64,000 nt of DNA from contig CAMKEG010000003.1 of assembly GCA_946411505.1 (NCBI GenBank), positions 62,001 to 126,000 of the forward strand, in the 5' to 3' direction. A program made the translations under genes and the position numbers. Shown piece after piece: positions 7,412-16,700 of this stretch. The notes beneath the pieces were generated by a model. The model ran no database searches, was not told the origin of the DNA, and worked only from the letters and a program-made list of their open reading frames with translations. The first letter of the stretch is position 1; each line of letters opens with the position of its first letter. The DNA comes from an uncultured Treponema sp. GTDB lineage: Bacteria > Spirochaetota > Spirochaetia > Treponematales > Treponemataceae.

Positions 7412-8278
7412 ATGAAAAAGATTGGATTGGCGCTGGCCTTTGCCGCCGTCATTGCGTTGTCGTTCGCAGGTTGTTCAAACAGTTCTGATAGCGGAGCTGC
7501 GGCCGCAGCGGCTGCAGCCGCAGCAGCGACAAATGAAGCAAACAACAAACAAAACACTAAGCAAAAGGCCGGAGACGAAAACGCGGCCGTCGCCGAAACA
7601 AGCGTCATTAAGGCGGAAGCTGTTGAAGGCGGAATCAAGATTACCATCAAACCCTTTGCCGGGGCTGTAAAAGATCCTTTTGTTCAAATCGTCGGAACTG
7701 GCGCTGAGAGCAGCGAGGTCAGGCTTAGTCCTGACTGGGCGGACGGCAGCGTCGCTTGGACATGCCTTTATCCTTATGTAACAGCTGACAAGGTTTATAA
7801 CATTAACTTGCAGGCTGACTCCGGTTTGGCTGAACAGTCGCTTACGCTAAAAGCTTCATCTGGACTAGGAGTGATTCCCAAAGAAGGAAGCGTGTCGGTT
7901 ACGGTTGCCGCGGACAAGATTTCGGCGGCTGTAAATGATTATGTCATTGCCGATAAAATACCCGGAGGAATATCCGGCTTGACAAACAATCGGACTTTAC
8001 TTTATTTTTTTGCAGGAAGAGGCTGGGTTCCGGAGGAGAGTTTATGGGACGGAGCGTATATATCAGAGTTTTCTATGGGCATATTTACGACAACATTGAA
8101 TATATCCAATACAGACCCATTTTACGCTTACATAAAAACCAATATGACAGGAACATACAACGGAAAACCATTGTATGTCCAAAGTTTCTATTGTTTTAAG
8201 AAAGCCGGAATCCCTGCGGAAATTCGCATTTGCTGCTGGGAAACTCGCGTGCAGCCTAACGAAATGGTTTGGAATTAA
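7412..8278 (+). CDS. Lipoprotein with a poly-alanine linker
   Basis: A 288-residue lipoprotein. MKKIGLALAFAAVIALSFAGC is a type II signal peptide ending in the lipid-bearing Cys. SSDSG and then eleven consecutive Ala follow, then an Asn/Lys-rich tether; this probably spaces the domain from the membrane. Residues ~70-288 look like an immunoglobulin-like beta fold (VEGGIKITIKPFAGAVKDPF, LRLSPDWADGSVAWTC-like segment). No enzyme motif is seen. GAGAGGTG precedes the ATG at 7412; an in-frame ATG at 7355 lies right after the -10 box and is rejected. A strong promoter and a terminator flank it, so it is monocistronic. Confidence 0.82.
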   Translation: MKKIGLALAFAAVIALSFAGCSNSSDSGAAAAAAAAAAATNEANNKQNTKQKAGDENAAVAETSVIKAEAVEGGIKITIKPFAGAVKDPFVQIVGTGAESSEVRLSPDWADGSVAWTCLYPYVTADKVYNINLQADSGLAEQSLTLKASSGLGVIPKEGSVSVTVAADKISAAVNDYVIADKIPGGISGLTNNRTLLYFFAGRGWVPEESLWDGAYISEFSMGIFTTTLNISNTDPFYAYIKTNMTGTYNGKPLYVQSFYCFKKAGIPAEIRICCWETRVQPNEMVWN

Positions 8279-8310
8279 TTCCGCCTTCCGCTAGTCAGAT
8301 TTAATATTAA

Positions 8311-8349
8311 CAAAAGAGGCTCCGTTTTGCAGAGCCTCTTTTGTTTTGC
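8311..8349 (+). terminator. Terminator between convergent genes
   Basis: CAAAAGAGGCTC (8311-8322) and GAGCCTCTTTTG (8332-8343) form a perfect 12-bp stem with a 9-nt loop, followed by TTTTG. The A-rich left side means it could also work for the opposing gene ending at 8364. Confidence 0.9.
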
Positions 8350-8363
8350 GTCGCCAACAAAAA

Positions 8364-9164
8364 TTACTTTGGCCGGTACTGAAGGCGCGCGTAGCGGCTG
8401 TTGCGTTCCGAGGGAAGCTTTTGAAGCTCAAAGTCGTCCTTTAGGTAAAGGATGATGTCGGAAAGTTTTCTAAAGCCGTAGTCCAGCGTGTCAAAGCCCG
8501 GGTCTTGGCGCTTGAAGAAGTTTCCGGCGGCGCTGACGTCGGCCCAGCCGTCTTCGGCGGCGTACTTTTCGTAGGCGTTGGTCAAGAGCTTGAAGATTTT
8601 CCTAAACTGGCGGTCGGTCATTTTGTCGCCGGGCGATTTTCTAAAGAAGGCGCTGCGGACTTTTGTCACCTTGTGCTTGGCCTTTGAGTCGTCGGCCTTT
8701 TCTTCGGCTTCCTCCTCTTCGTCGTCGGTCAAGTTTTCAATGTAGATAAAGTCGTCGCAAGCGTTGACGAATGACGGCGGCGTCTTTTTTTGGCCCACGC
8801 CAAAAACGTAAATTTGGCTTTCGCGCAATCTTGTGGCCAACTTTGTAAAGTCTGAGTCGCTTGTGACAAGCGCGATTGAGTCGTACTTGTCGGTGTAGAG
8901 CAAGTCCATCGCGTCGATTATCATCGCCGAGTCGCTGGAATTTTTTCCCTGCGTGTAGGCGAACTGCTGGATTGGAATTATTGCGTTGTCGTTTAAGTCG
9001 CGCTTCCAATTCTTTAAGTGCTCCGAAGAAAAGTCTCCGTAAGCGCGCTTGGTTATGATGTGGCCGTGAACGGCGATTTCCTGCAAAATCAACTTTAGTT
9101 TTTTTCCGGGCGTGTTGTCCGCGTCAATCAAAACGGCAATGCTTTTTTCACTTGTTTCTTCCAT
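8364..9164 (-). CDS. NYN domain protein with C-terminal LOTUS/OST-HTH domain
   Basis: A 266-residue protein. Residues ~8-135 form a NYN (PIN-like ribonuclease) domain: AVLIDADNTPGKKLKLIL, SSDSAMIIDAMDLLYTDKYD, and IALVTSDSDFTKLATRLRES contain the conserved Asp residues. An acidic linker (DDEEEEAEEKADD) follows. Residues ~180-260 match the LOTUS/OST-HTH RNA-binding fold (FRKIFKLLTNAYEKYA, GWADVSAAGNFFKRQDPGFD, FRKLSDIILYL). Known NYN-LOTUS proteins act on RNA; the target here is not evident. The promoter TTGAAC-17-TATACT lies at 9186-9214 on the minus strand. Confidence 0.9.
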   Translation of the reverse strand: MEETSEKSIAVLIDADNTPGKKLKLILQEIAVHGHIITKRAYGDFSSEHLKNWKRDLNDNAIIPIQQFAYTQGKNSSDSAMIIDAMDLLYTDKYDSIALVTSDSDFTKLATRLRESQIYVFGVGQKKTPPSFVNACDDFIYIENLTDDEEEEAEEKADDSKAKHKVTKVRSAFFRKSPGDKMTDRQFRKIFKLLTNAYEKYAAEDGWADVSAAGNFFKRQDPGFDTLDYGFRKLSDIILYLKDDFELQKLPSERNSRYARLQYRPK

Positions 9165-9185
9165 ATATTATTGCCTCCGGGAATA

Positions 9186-9214
9186 AGTATAGCAGAAAGT
9201 CGCGCGCGGTTCAA
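9186..9214 (-). promoter_or_regulatory. Promoter of the NYN-LOTUS gene
   Basis: On the minus strand TTGAAC (9214-9209) is followed by a 17-bp spacer and TATACT (9191-9186). The ribosome site GGAGG lies between this and the ATG at 9164. Confidence 0.8.
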
Positions 9215-9278
9215 TGCGGTGCGTTTGGTGCGGCTAGACTAAAATTCCGCCATAATGTAAACTGAGCGCGAGGCATTT

Positions 9279-10307
9279 ATGAAAAAATTTCTTGACTACG
9301 AAAAGGGCGTTAATTTTGGCGGATGGCTTTCACAGTGCTCGGAGTACACGGACGAGCATTACAAGACCTTCATTGTTGAAAGCGATTTTGAAAAGGTTGT
9401 GGCATGGGGAGCGGACCATGTTCGCGTGCCGGTTGACTGGCAGGTCTTTCAGCGCGAGGACGGAACTTTTATCGAAAGCGGTTTTTCCTACGTTGACAAC
9501 GCGATTCTATGGGCAAAAAAATACAAGCTGAACTTGATTTTAGACTTGCACAAAACTTTGGGCTATTCCTTTGACGCGGGCGAAGAAAAGAATAATTTTT
9601 TTGCCGACGAAAAGCTCCACGCGCATTTTTACGCTTTGTGGGAAGAGTTTTCAAAGCGCTACGTTAAATACGAAGACATGATGGCCTTTGAGCTTTTAAA
9701 CGAAGTCACTTCTCCGTCTTACAGCGACGCGTGGAACAAAATTTCCGCCAAGGCGATTGAGACAATCCGAAGGCATTCAAAGACGATAAAGATTTTGATT
9801 GGCGGCTATTGGAACAATTCGATTGACGCGCTAAAAGATTTGCTTCCGCCCGCCGACGAAAACATCGTCTACAACTTTCACTGCTACGACCCGCTTATGT
9901 TCACGCACCAAGGCGCGCCTTGGGTGTCGGGAATGCCGCATGGATTTAGGCTGGAATATCCGACGACCTATAAAAAGCACAACGACGCGGCGCTCTCTTG
10001 CGGCTTTCCGGATTTTGTAAGCCATGTCGAGGACGATTCAAAAACATACGGCCCGGAATTTTTTGTCCAAAAGTGGCAGGCCGGAATCAAGGTTTGCCAG
10101 GAGCGCGGCGCGGCCCTTTACTGCGGCGAGTACGGCGTGATTGACCGCGCCAGCCCGGAGCAAACGCTGGCCTGGTACAAGGACATAAACGCCGCGTTTA
10201 AAGAATGCGGTATCGGCCGCGCCGCCTGGAGCTACAAGCAAATGGACTACGGCCTAAGCGACGAGCGCATGAAGGGCGTTATCGGCGAATTGGTGAAGTG
10301 TCTCTGA
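9279..10307 (+). CDS. Cytoplasmic glycoside hydrolase family 5 enzyme
   Basis: A 342-residue GH5 (cellulase-like) enzyme that cleaves beta-glycosidic bonds with retention. KGVNFGGWLSQ is the N-terminal GH5 strand. ADHVRVPVDWQVF carries the conserved Arg. LILDLHKTLGYSF is the DLH segment. FELLNEVTSPSY holds the acid/base Glu of the NE motif. NFHCYDPLMFTH is the HxY segment, and LYCGEYGVIDRA holds the nucleophile Glu. There is no signal peptide, so it acts on imported oligosaccharides. Its stop overlaps the next gene's ATG (TGATG), so the two are translationally coupled. The exact substrate (glucan, mannan, mixed) cannot be decided. Confidence 0.92.
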   Translation: MKKFLDYEKGVNFGGWLSQCSEYTDEHYKTFIVESDFEKVVAWGADHVRVPVDWQVFQREDGTFIESGFSYVDNAILWAKKYKLNLILDLHKTLGYSFDAGEEKNNFFADEKLHAHFYALWEEFSKRYVKYEDMMAFELLNEVTSPSYSDAWNKISAKAIETIRRHSKTIKILIGGYWNNSIDALKDLLPPADENIVYNFHCYDPLMFTHQGAPWVSGMPHGFRLEYPTTYKKHNDAALSCGFPDFVSHVEDDSKTYGPEFFVQKWQAGIKVCQERGAALYCGEYGVIDRASPEQTLAWYKDINAAFKECGIGRAAWSYKQMDYGLSDERMKGVIGELVKCL

Positions 10308-10753
10308 TGGAATACAAATTTTACGGCTGGCAGGGCGCGGATTGCGCTCCGGTAAATCCGGCCTATTCAAAAATAAAAAATCCCCGGCAGCTCTACGATT
10401 TGCTGTCTGGAATTTGGAGCGCCCAAACTTGCGCGCCGCGAATGAGGCAGGACTGGACGCCAAAGAACAAGACGCTCGGCCAGTGCTCAATCACAGCCTT
10501 TTTGGCGCAGGACATTTTTGGCGGAAAAGTCTACGGCATCCTTCGCGACGGCGGAAACTACCATTGCTACAATGTCGTTCCCACCGCAGGCGGCGACCGC
10601 CTCTTTGACCTTACAAGCGAGCAGTTTGGCGGCGAAAAGCTTTGCTACCAAAAGAACCCGGAACAGTTCCGCGACGTTCACTTTGCCAAAGAAGAAAAGC
10701 GCCTGCGCTACGAAGCCCTTAAGGCGGAACTGGAAAAGGCGCTTGGACTTTGA
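10307..10753 (+). CDS. YunG-like conserved protein
   Basis: A 148-residue protein starting MEYKFYGWQG; the ATG overlaps the GH5 stop codon. The sequence has the pattern of the YunG family: LYDLLSGIWSAQTCAPRMRQ, LGQCSITAFLAQDIFGGKVYG, YHCYNVV, and LFDLTSEQFGG. The invariant GQC Cys and a later His suggest a papain-like (transglutaminase-type) fold, but this is inference and no activity is known for YunG. Coupling to GH5 suggests the same substrate or condition, which I have not seen described. Confidence 0.78.
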   Translation: MEYKFYGWQGADCAPVNPAYSKIKNPRQLYDLLSGIWSAQTCAPRMRQDWTPKNKTLGQCSITAFLAQDIFGGKVYGILRDGGNYHCYNVVPTAGGDRLFDLTSEQFGGEKLCYQKNPEQFRDVHFAKEEKRLRYEALKAELEKALGL

Positions 10754-10765
10754 CAGCCGTTCCGC

Positions 10766-10800
10766 AAAAAAAAGAGCCGCCCAAAAGTGGACGGCTCTTC
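10766..10800 (-). terminator. Terminator of the tRNA-Val gene
   Basis: Read on the minus strand, AAGAGCCG (from 10800) and CGGCTCTT form the stem and a T tract of about nine follows (complement of the A run 10766-10773). It lies immediately 3' of the tRNA. Confidence 0.85.
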
Positions 10801-10874
10801 TGCGCGATACTGGAATCGAACTAGTGACCCCAAGCGTGTCATGCTTGTACTCTAACCAACTGAGCTAATCGCGC
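10801..10874 (-). tRNA. tRNA-Val (anticodon GAC)
   Basis: A 74-nt cloverleaf on the minus strand. The acceptor stem GCGCGAT pairs with ATCGCGC (10802-10808) and the discriminator is A. The D arm holds GCTCAGTTGGTTAGAG. The anticodon arm CAAGC-ATGACAC-GCTTG carries GAC (complement of 10838-10840). The T arm contains GTTCGATTC. CCA is not encoded. Promoter TTGACA-17-TAATAT lies upstream at 10888-10916 and a terminator follows. Confidence 0.95.
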
Positions 10875-10887
10875 AAAATGTTCTTTT

Positions 10888-10916
10888 ATATTACAAAAAA
10901 ATCGCTCTTGTGTCAA
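10888..10916 (-). promoter_or_regulatory. Promoter of the tRNA-Val gene, overlapping a divergent one
   Basis: On the minus strand TTGACA (10916-10911), 17-bp spacer, TAATAT (10893-10888). On the plus strand TTGTGT (10908-10913) with TAAAAT (10931-10936) at 17 bp overlaps it and could serve fprA. Confidence 0.85.
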
Positions 10917-10938
10917 GTGGAGTTTCGCGCTAAAATTA

Positions 10939-11104
10939 AATAGCGGCAATAAAATTGCAGGCGCGCCAGTAAGCGTTTGCTAGCCGCATACGGTCGGGCA
11001 AGCCCACCGTTTTGCTAAGTTGAAATTATTTACTTGCGCTCTTGCGAGCGCTATGCAATAAACGGCAACATTCGCCCTTGCTAACCAGCGCGGGCGAACA
11101 GCCG
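10939..11104 (+). repeat. Family 2 repeat mosaic in the fprA leader
   Basis: AATAGCGGCAATAAAATTGC (10939-10958) matches 3549-3568 before araB with one mismatch. TAGCCGCATACGG follows at 10981. The two-part hairpin at 11062-11104 (CGGC/GCCG, TTCGCCC/GGGCGAA) is the counterpart of 3602-3644. The inner stem has a compensated G-C to C-G swap relative to the araB copy, which supports pairing. A family 1 element (11005-11051, opposite orientation) is embedded between. Confidence 0.78.
11005..11051 (-). repeat. Family 1 hairpin repeat, copy A
   Basis: On the minus strand the 16-nt hairpin GCGCTC-GCAA-GAGCGC (11051-11036) is followed by a tail AAGTAAATAATTTCAACT and TAGCAAAACGG. The hairpin is identical to copies at 38831 and 50633. 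Unlike the others, this copy points away from the gene downstream (fprA). Confidence 0.85.
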
Positions 11105-11123
11105 TATCGTTTGGAGGAACGGC

Positions 11124-12287
11124 ATGACAATTTGCGATTCAGTAAAATATATTGGCGTGGACGACCACGTGATTGACTTGTTTGAGGGGCAGTTTGAGGT
11201 TCCCGACGGAATGGCCTACAATTCCTACGCCGTCGTCGGCCAAAAGGTTTGCGTCATGGACAGCGTGGACGCGAATTTTGTCCAGGCTTGGCTGGGGAAC
11301 ATCGAGTCGGCGCTTGGCGGAAAGGCTCCGGACTTTCTTGTCGTTCAGCACATGGAAATGGACCACTCGGCGGGCGTATTGGCCTTTGCAAAAAAATATC
11401 CAGAGGCAAAAATCGTTTCTTCAAAAATGGCCTTTGCGATGATGAAGAACATGTTTGAGGAAGATTTTTCCGACAGGCAAATTGTCGTTTCTGACTCAAG
11501 CGAGCTTGACCTTGGAGACCGCAAGCTAAAGTTCATCTCCGCGCCGAACGTCCACTGGCCGGAAGTGGTAATGACTTACGACGAGGCGGACAAGATTCTT
11601 TTTAGCGCGGACGCTTTTGGAAAATTCGGCGCGCTTGACTACGACGACCCAGAAGGCTGGGACTGCGAGGCCCGCCGCTACTATTTTGGAATCGTCGGAA
11701 AATTCGGCGATTCTGTCCAGGCCTTGCTAAAAAAAGCCGCGGCCTTTGACATTCAAAAAATCTGCCCCTTGCACGGACCTGTCCTTGACAAGGACTTGGG
11801 CCACTACATCGAACAGTACAACACTTGGTCAAGCTACGGCGTGGAAACTCCAGGCGTTGCCGTGGCCTACGCTTCGGTTTACGGACACACGCGCGAGGCC
11901 GCGCAAAAGCTCGCGCAAATCCTTAAGGACAAGGGCTGCCCAAAAGTGGCGCTCTTTGACTTGGCGCGCGAGGACATTTACGAATGCGTCGAGGACGCCT
12001 TTAGATACGGAACTCTTGTCATCGCCTCGCCGACCTACAACGGCGGAGCCTTTCCGGCCGCGCGCGAGTTCATCCAGCATTTGACAAGCCGCAACTACCA
12101 AAAGCGAAAGGTTGCCTTTATCGAAAACGGCTCTTGGGCGCCGGCCGCGGCAAAGGCAATGGCCGCGATGTTCGAGCAAAGCCAAGACATAACTTTTGCC
12201 AAAACAAAAGTTTCTATTAAAATCGCGATGAAGGCCGCCGACATCGCGGCGCTTGAATCGCTGGCCGAGGAATTATTGGCGCAGTAG
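11124..12287 (+). CDS. fprA: Flavodiiron protein (FprA/ROO type oxygen or NO reductase)
   Basis: A 387-residue A-type flavodiiron protein. It reduces O2 to water (or NO to N2O) at a non-haem diiron site, protecting an anaerobe. Residues 1-~245 form the metallo-beta-lactamase-like domain. VVQHMEMDHSAGV is the H-x-E-x-D-H iron motif, SAPNVHWPEVVMTY gives a further His, and CPLHGPVL the last His ligand. Residues ~250-387 form the flavodoxin domain, VAVAYASVYGHTREAAQKLAQ being the FMN phosphate loop. There is no C-terminal rubredoxin, so it needs an external electron donor. Start ATG 11124 after TTGGAGGAAC. The long leader carries repeats. Confidence 0.96.
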   Translation: MTICDSVKYIGVDDHVIDLFEGQFEVPDGMAYNSYAVVGQKVCVMDSVDANFVQAWLGNIESALGGKAPDFLVVQHMEMDHSAGVLAFAKKYPEAKIVSSKMAFAMMKNMFEEDFSDRQIVVSDSSELDLGDRKLKFISAPNVHWPEVVMTYDEADKILFSADAFGKFGALDYDDPEGWDCEARRYYFGIVGKFGDSVQALLKKAAAFDIQKICPLHGPVLDKDLGHYIEQYNTWSSYGVETPGVAVAYASVYGHTREAAQKLAQILKDKGCPKVALFDLAREDIYECVEDAFRYGTLVIASPTYNGGAFPAAREFIQHLTSRNYQKRKVAFIENGSWAPAAAKAMAAMFEQSQDITFAKTKVSIKIAMKAADIAALESLAEELLAQ

Positions 12288-12367
12288 CAGTCCGCCCAAA
12301 AGGCGAGACAAGGCCAAAAATGCGGCCGGCGCCTTTTGGGGCTTGCATATGATTTAAGGAAGTTGTT

Positions 12368-13756
12368 TTGAACAATAAGAATTTTTTCAACCGCTTTGGC
12401 CCCGCGGCCTTTTATGGGAAGGCGCTAAAAATCGCCGTGCCTGTGATGGCGCAGCTTTTGGTGCAAAACCTTGTTTCGCTTATTGACAATTTTATGGTGG
12501 CCGGCTTGGGCGACGTAAAGATGTCGGGCGTCAACATCAGCGGGCAAATTATTTTTCTTTTCATCGTCCTTGTGTCAACGATTTGTACTGCGGCAGGAAT
12601 TTTTATGACGCAGTTTTCGGGAGCGGAAGACAAGGGCGGAATGCGCCAGTCCTTTTGCTTTAAGCTTTGGTTCGGCCTTTTCGCGGCGGCGGTTTTTATG
12701 GCCGTTTGCTTAGGCCTTCCAAGATTCGCGCTTTCTTTTATGGTCAAGGGAAACTCGCAGGCCAGCGCGATTTTGGACCAAGGCCAGCAGTACATTTGGA
12801 TAATCGCCTTTACAGGAATCCCGATTGTCGTGGCCAGCGTCATCGCTTCGTCCTTGCGCGAAATCGGCGAGGTTAAAGTTCCGCTTGTAATCTCAATCGC
12901 GGCGACAATAGTCAACACTTTCTTTAACTGGGTTTTCATTTACGGGCATTTGGGCGCGCCTCGCCTTGAGGTTAGGGGCGCGGCCCTCGCGACGGTCATC
13001 GCGCGCGGTTTTGAAACGCTTTGCTTTGTCGTTTACATGATCGTAAAAAAGCCGCCGTTTGCGATTGGCCTTATGGACATGCTGCGCGTCAACTTTAAGC
13101 TTTACCGGGAGATTTGCGCGAGGGCCGCGATGTCCGCCTGCAGCGAAATGCTTTGGGCGATTGTTGAAACTGTTTCGACCGCCTTGTACAACGGCCGCGG
13201 CGGCTCGGAAGTGGTTTCCGGCATGAGCGCGAGCTTTGCCATAGCGAACCTTTTCTTTGTGGCCTTTAGCGGAATCATAACGGCCACCGGAGTGATTCTT
13301 GGAAAGCGCCTTGGCCGCGGCGAGCTTGAAAAAGCGCGCGAGGAAAAGACTTGGCTTTTAAACGGAGCCAACGTTTTTGGCGTGATGATGACCGGCGTTG
13401 GCTTGGCGACGATTTTGCTTGTTCCGCATGTCTTTAAAAATTTAAGCGGCCAGGCGCAAGGCATTTGCAAGCAAATGGTTTTAGTGACGGCGCTTTACAT
13501 GCCTGCTTGGGTTTACATAAACGCGCAGTTTAGCGTAAGCCGTTCCGGCGGCGACACGATGATGGGAATGTTGGTCGACGGCGTGGGCCATCTTTTTATA
13601 GCGCTTCCCGGAGTCATTTTAATGGCAAAGCTTACGGCAATCGGGCCTGTGGCGATGTACGCCATTGTCAAAGCCGTTGAGTTCCCCAAAATAATGATTG
13701 CCAGCTGGTGGCTAAAAAAAGAGCGCTGGCTTGTGAACCTCGCGCAAAAGAATTAA
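12368..13756 (+). CDS. MATE-family multidrug/cation exporter
   Basis: A 462-residue integral membrane protein with about 12 transmembrane helices in two homologous halves (LVQNLVSLIDNFMVAGLGDVKMSG in the first; the matching segment near YNGRGGSEVVSGMSASFAIA in the second). This is the NorM/DinF fold; such proteins export drugs or metabolites in exchange for Na+ or H+. The start is TTG at 12368, preceded by AAGGAAG. The last four bases (TTAA, 13753-13756) are shared with the stop of the convergent gltB gene. Substrate unknown. Confidence 0.92.
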   Translation: MNNKNFFNRFGPAAFYGKALKIAVPVMAQLLVQNLVSLIDNFMVAGLGDVKMSGVNISGQIIFLFIVLVSTICTAAGIFMTQFSGAEDKGGMRQSFCFKLWFGLFAAAVFMAVCLGLPRFALSFMVKGNSQASAILDQGQQYIWIIAFTGIPIVVASVIASSLREIGEVKVPLVISIAATIVNTFFNWVFIYGHLGAPRLEVRGAALATVIARGFETLCFVVYMIVKKPPFAIGLMDMLRVNFKLYREICARAAMSACSEMLWAIVETVSTALYNGRGGSEVVSGMSASFAIANLFFVAFSGIITATGVILGKRLGRGELEKAREEKTWLLNGANVFGVMMTGVGLATILLVPHVFKNLSGQAQGICKQMVLVTALYMPAWVYINAQFSVSRSGGDTMMGMLVDGVGHLFIALPGVILMAKLTAIGPVAMYAIVKAVEFPKIMIASWWLKKERWLVNLAQKN

Positions 13757-16700
13757 GCGCTTGCTGTGACCCGTTTAAAGGCTTCCAGGACAGCTTCGTC
13801 GTAGCCGCATCCTTTTTCTTCGCTCTTCGCTATTTCCTCCAACATTCGCTTGTAGTCGTTTGGAATTATTTTCTTGAACTTTAAAACGGCTTGGTCAAAG
13901 TCGTCCAAGATTTTTTTTGCGGCGGCTGAGCCGGTTTGCTCAAAGTGCTTTTGGACAAGGCCGCGCAATATCTCTTTGTCGCGCCCGCTTGTAATTTCCT
14001 CCATGCTTACAAGCTCTTTGTTGACGCGTTTGTACAAGTCGCGCTTTTGGTCAAGAACGTAGGCCACGCCGCCGCTCATTCCGGCGGCAAGGTTCCGTCC
14101 TGTCGGGCCAAGAATCGCGACCGTTCCGCCTGTCATGTATTCCAAGCCGTGGTCGCCGCAGCCTTCTACAACCGCGGTGGCGCCGGAGTTTCTCGCGCAA
14201 AAGCGTTCGCCGGCGATTCCGTTGATGTAAGCCTCGCCGCTTGTGGCTCCAAAGAGCGCGACGTTTCCGATGATGATGTTTTCTTCAGCCGCAAGCTTTG
14301 AATTTTTTGGAGGCCGCGCCACAAGTGTTCCGCCCGAAAGGCCTTTTCCAAAGTAGTCGTTTGAGTCGCCTTCCAGCTTTAGCGCCAAGCCCTTTGGAAT
14401 GAAGGCGCCGAATGACTGTCCGCCGCCGCCCTGGCAGTTGACGACGTATTTTTGCGCGTCGATTTTTCCGCCAAAAGTTTTTTGGATGACGCTTCCCAAA
14501 ATCGTTCCAAAAGTTCTGTCCTGGCTCTGGACTTTTATCGTGTCAAATGAACCGCTTTCAAACTCTTTAAGGAGTTTCTTTTCATCCAAAGTTTTTGAAA
14601 GCTTAAAGTCGTAAACGTCGGCGGGAACAAAGTGGCGCTTGTCGCCGGAAAGCTCGGCGGCGTTTCCAAGAATTCTTGAAACGTCGATAAGCTTCGCGCG
14701 GCCGCCGGCGGGGTTTTGCTTTACGCCCAAAAGGTCGCTTCGGCCAACCAACTCGTCAAGGCTCTTTACGCCAAACTTTGCCATGTACTCGCGGACTTCT
14801 TGCGCGATGAACTTCATAAAGTTCTCGACGTATTCCGGCTTTCCCTTAAAGCGCTTGCGAAGCTCCTCGCTTTGAGTGGCCACGCCAAAGGGGCAGGTGT
14901 CCTTTTGACAGGCTCGCATCATCGCGCAGCCCATCGTTATAAGCGGGGCTGTGGCAAAGCCAAATTCTTCGGCGCCTAAAATCGCGGCGATGACAACGTC
15001 CCGGCCGCTCATCAACTTTCCGTCGGTTTCGATTCGCACTTTGCTGCGCAAGCCGTTTTGAATCAAGGTTTGGTGAGTTTCGGCCAAGCCCAATTCCCAA
15101 GGAAGGCCCGCGTGATGGATTGAAGAAATCGGCGCGGCTCCCGTTCCGCCGTCGTGGCCGCTAATCAAAATTACTTGCGCGCCGGCTTTTGCGACGCCTG
15201 CCGCTATCGTTCCGACGCCGGCTTCGCTTACAAGCTTTACGCTGATGCGGGCGTCGCGGTTGGCGTTTTTCAAGTCATAAATCAATTGCGCCAAGTCTTC
15301 GATGGAATAAATGTCGTGGTGCGGCGGAGGCGAAATCAATGACACGCCGGGAGTGGCGTAGCGGGTCTTTGCAATCCATGGATAAACTTTTTTTCCGGGA
15401 AGGTGGCCGCCTTCGCCGGGCTTGGCTCCTTGCGCCATTTTGATTTGAATTTCTTTGGCGCTCAAAAGGTATTCTTCCGTGACGCCAAAGCGTCCTGACG
15501 CGACTTGCTTTATCGCGCTGTTGCATTCCGTTCCAAGCCGTTCCGGCTTTTCTCCGCCCTCGCCGGAATTGGATTTTCCGCCAAGACGGTTCATCGCGAT
15601 TGCCATGCACTTGTGCGCCTCTTCGCTGATGGAACCGTAGCTCATCGCGCCTGTCTTAAAGCGCTTTACGATTTCTTCAACGCTTTCGACTTGGTCAATT
15701 GGAATTTCCTTTCCTTCCTCAAACTTAAATTCAAAAAGGCTTCGCAAAGTGTGCGGCCTTTTCACGTCGTCGACAAGCGCCGTGTATTCCTTGAAGCGCT
15801 TGTAGTCGCCGTTTTGCGCCGCTTGCTGCAAGGCGATTATTGTCTCCGGGCTGTAAAGGTGGTCTTCGCAAGTGGGGCCTCGGCGCATTTTGTGGATGCC
15901 CACGGAATCCAGGTGCGGGTTTACCGTAAGGCCCAGCGGGTCAAAGGCGCGGTTGTGGTGGAAGTTGGCGTCCTCTTCGATTTCCTTGAGGGTGATTCCT
16001 CCGATTCGGCTTATCGTGTTTGTAAAATAAGTGTCGATTACTTCCTTGCTGATTCCCACCGCCTCAAAGATTTGCGCGGACTGGTAGGATTGAACGCAAG
16101 AGATTCCCATTTTGGCCGCGATTTTTACAATGCCGTTAAGCAAGGCTTTGTTGTAATCGTCAATTGCCGTGTGGTAGTCTTTGTCCAAAAGTTTTTGGTC
16201 AATCAATTCGGCGATGCATTCGTGCGCAAGGTATGGGTTTATAGCGCGCGCTCCGTAGCCCAAAATCATCGCGGCCTGGTGAACGTCGCGGATTTCGCCG
16301 CATTCCAAAATGATTGAAATCTTTGTGCGCTTTTTTGCCCGGATTAGATACTGTTCCACCGCGGACACCGCCAAGAGCGACGGAATGGCGACATGGCTTT
16401 CGTCAACGCCCCGGTCTGAAAGAATGATGATGTCGCTTCCTTCGTGGTAGCGCTTTTCGATTTCGTTGAAGACTCCGTCAATCGCCTCTTTTAGCGAAGT
16501 GTTCTTGTAGTATAAAATCGGAACGACGCTGGCCTTAAGGCCAGGCTTGTCCAAGGCCTTGATTTTCATCATGTCAACGCCGGTCAAAATCGGATTGTTG
16601 ATTTGCAAAACCTTGCAGTTGGAGTCTTTTGGTTCAAGCAAGTTTCCGTCCGAGCCGACGTAAACCGTTGTGTCCGTCACGATTTTTTCCCGCAAGGAAT

